64,000 nt of DNA, taken from the NCBI RefSeq assembly GCF_020102855.1, contig NZ_JADHZD010000001.1, positions 310,001 to 374,000 of the forward strand, read 5' to 3'. The notes under the pieces were generated by a model that saw only the letters and a list, made by a program, of their open reading frames with translations, had not been told where the DNA came from and did no database searches. Positions 63,709-64,000 of this stretch are shown here, piece by piece. Position numbers and translations under genes: made by a program. The first letter of the stretch is position 1; every line of letters begins with the position of its first letter. This DNA is from Nocardioides lacusdianchii (GTDB taxonomy: Bacteria; Actinomycetota; Actinomycetes; Propionibacteriales; Nocardioidaceae).

Positions 63709-64000
63709 GGGTGGCCGCGGCTGCCACGCACGACGCGATCGTCATCGGCGCCGGCCCCAACGGGCTCGTCGCCGCCAACGTGCTCGCCGACGCCGGCTGG
63801 CGCGTGCTGGTCCTCGAGGCCCAGGACACCCCGGGCGGAGCGGTCCGCAGCGACCGCGAGGTGCACCCGGACTTCGTCCACGACACCTTCAGCGCCTTCT
63901 ACCCCCTCGCGCGCGCCTCGCGCGCGATGACCTCGCTGGGTCTCGAGGAGCACGGACTGGTGTGGGACCACGCCCCGGCCGTGCTCGGCCACCCCTTCGG
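63705..64000 (+). CDS. Phytoene-desaturase-like FAD-dependent oxidoreductase (3' part outside window)
   Basis: The first 98 codons encode the FAD-binding start of a phytoene-desaturase/amine-oxidase-type flavoprotein: AIVIGAGPNGLVAANVLADAGWRVLVLEAQDTPGGAV (residues about 10-47, broken by usual small residues) and RSDREVHPDFVHDTFSAFYPLA. Total length and partners lie beyond base 64000. The GTG at 63705 overlaps the SRPBCC stop as GTGA. A lipid or isoprenoid substrate is likely but unknown. Confidence 0.85.
   Translation, partial: MRVAAAATHDAIVIGAGPNGLVAANVLADAGWRVLVLEAQDTPGGAVRSDREVHPDFVHDTFSAFYPLARASRAMTSLGLEEHGLVWDHAPAVLGHPF

Overview
The window is GC-rich actinobacterial chromosome, most likely from a member of the Nocardioidaceae (Nocardioides-like). 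The evidence is the GC-rich third codon positions, Lsr2, a mycothiol-synthase-like acetyltransferase, ANTAR regulators, the actinobacterial gene order clpC / lsr2 / coaX / panD / panC ... folK-folB-folP-folE-ftsH / hpt / tilS / zinc protease / dacB / ppa, and many start codons sitting 6-9 bases behind a TANNNT -10 element (leaderless transcripts). The taxon is an inference; there is no rRNA, tRNA or CRISPR array in the window.

Layout. 1-8.3 kb (minus strand): clpC (3' end outside the window), lsr2, then a tightly coupled cofactor operon DUF2520-panC-panD-nadB-nadC-coaX for pantothenate/CoA and NAD. 8.5-18.2 kb is an accessory stretch: a PadR regulator with its membrane partner, a glycosyltransferase-sulfotransferase-glycosyltransferase cluster, a glycine-betaine/choline-type ABC importer whose ATPase is transcribed divergently from the rest, and a two-domain GNAT enzyme. 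18.2-28.6 kb returns to the conserved block: DUF3180-folK-folB-folP-folE-ftsH in one overlapping chain, hpt, tilS, a DUF2342-type zinc protease and dacB, interrupted at 23.9-25.1 kb by a DUF559 endonuclease-like gene bracketed by paired palindromic repeats. ppa follows on the plus strand.

29.3-41.8 kb: an ECF41 sigma factor with its carboxymuconolactone-decarboxylase-like partner, a small hydrolase, a methyltransferase coupled to an acyl-CoA oxidase, a second sulfotransferase, an NlpC/P60 cell-wall hydrolase with a Thr-Pro tract, a PAP2 membrane protein, and a thiamine ABC importer behind a TPP riboswitch. 41.8-47.6 kb: an HSL-type hydrolase with an ElaA-like acetyltransferase, then a cNMP/CBS/DUF294 protein coupled to a DnaQ-like exonuclease, converging on a two-subunit sodium:solute (acetate-type) symporter that has a perfect CRP-type box upstream.

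47.9-64 kb: a small membrane protein, a truncated aldehyde dehydrogenase, a protein that reads as a circularly permuted, iron-sulfur-type photolyase (FAD domain first, antenna domain last), a BtuF-like protein without signal peptide, a MarR regulator, a fused B12-dependent acyl-CoA mutase (IcmF) carrying a repeat element in frame, a MASE1-like histidine kinase, a SurA-like lipoprotein, a SigB/SigF-type sigma factor, an AraC regulator, three ANTAR-domain proteins, and an SRPBCC protein coupled to a phytoene-desaturase-like oxidoreductase cut by the window end. The most novel signals are the permuted photolyase, the DUF559 gene between direct repeats, the in-frame repeat in IcmF, and the reciprocal leaderless promoters of the ABC importer.
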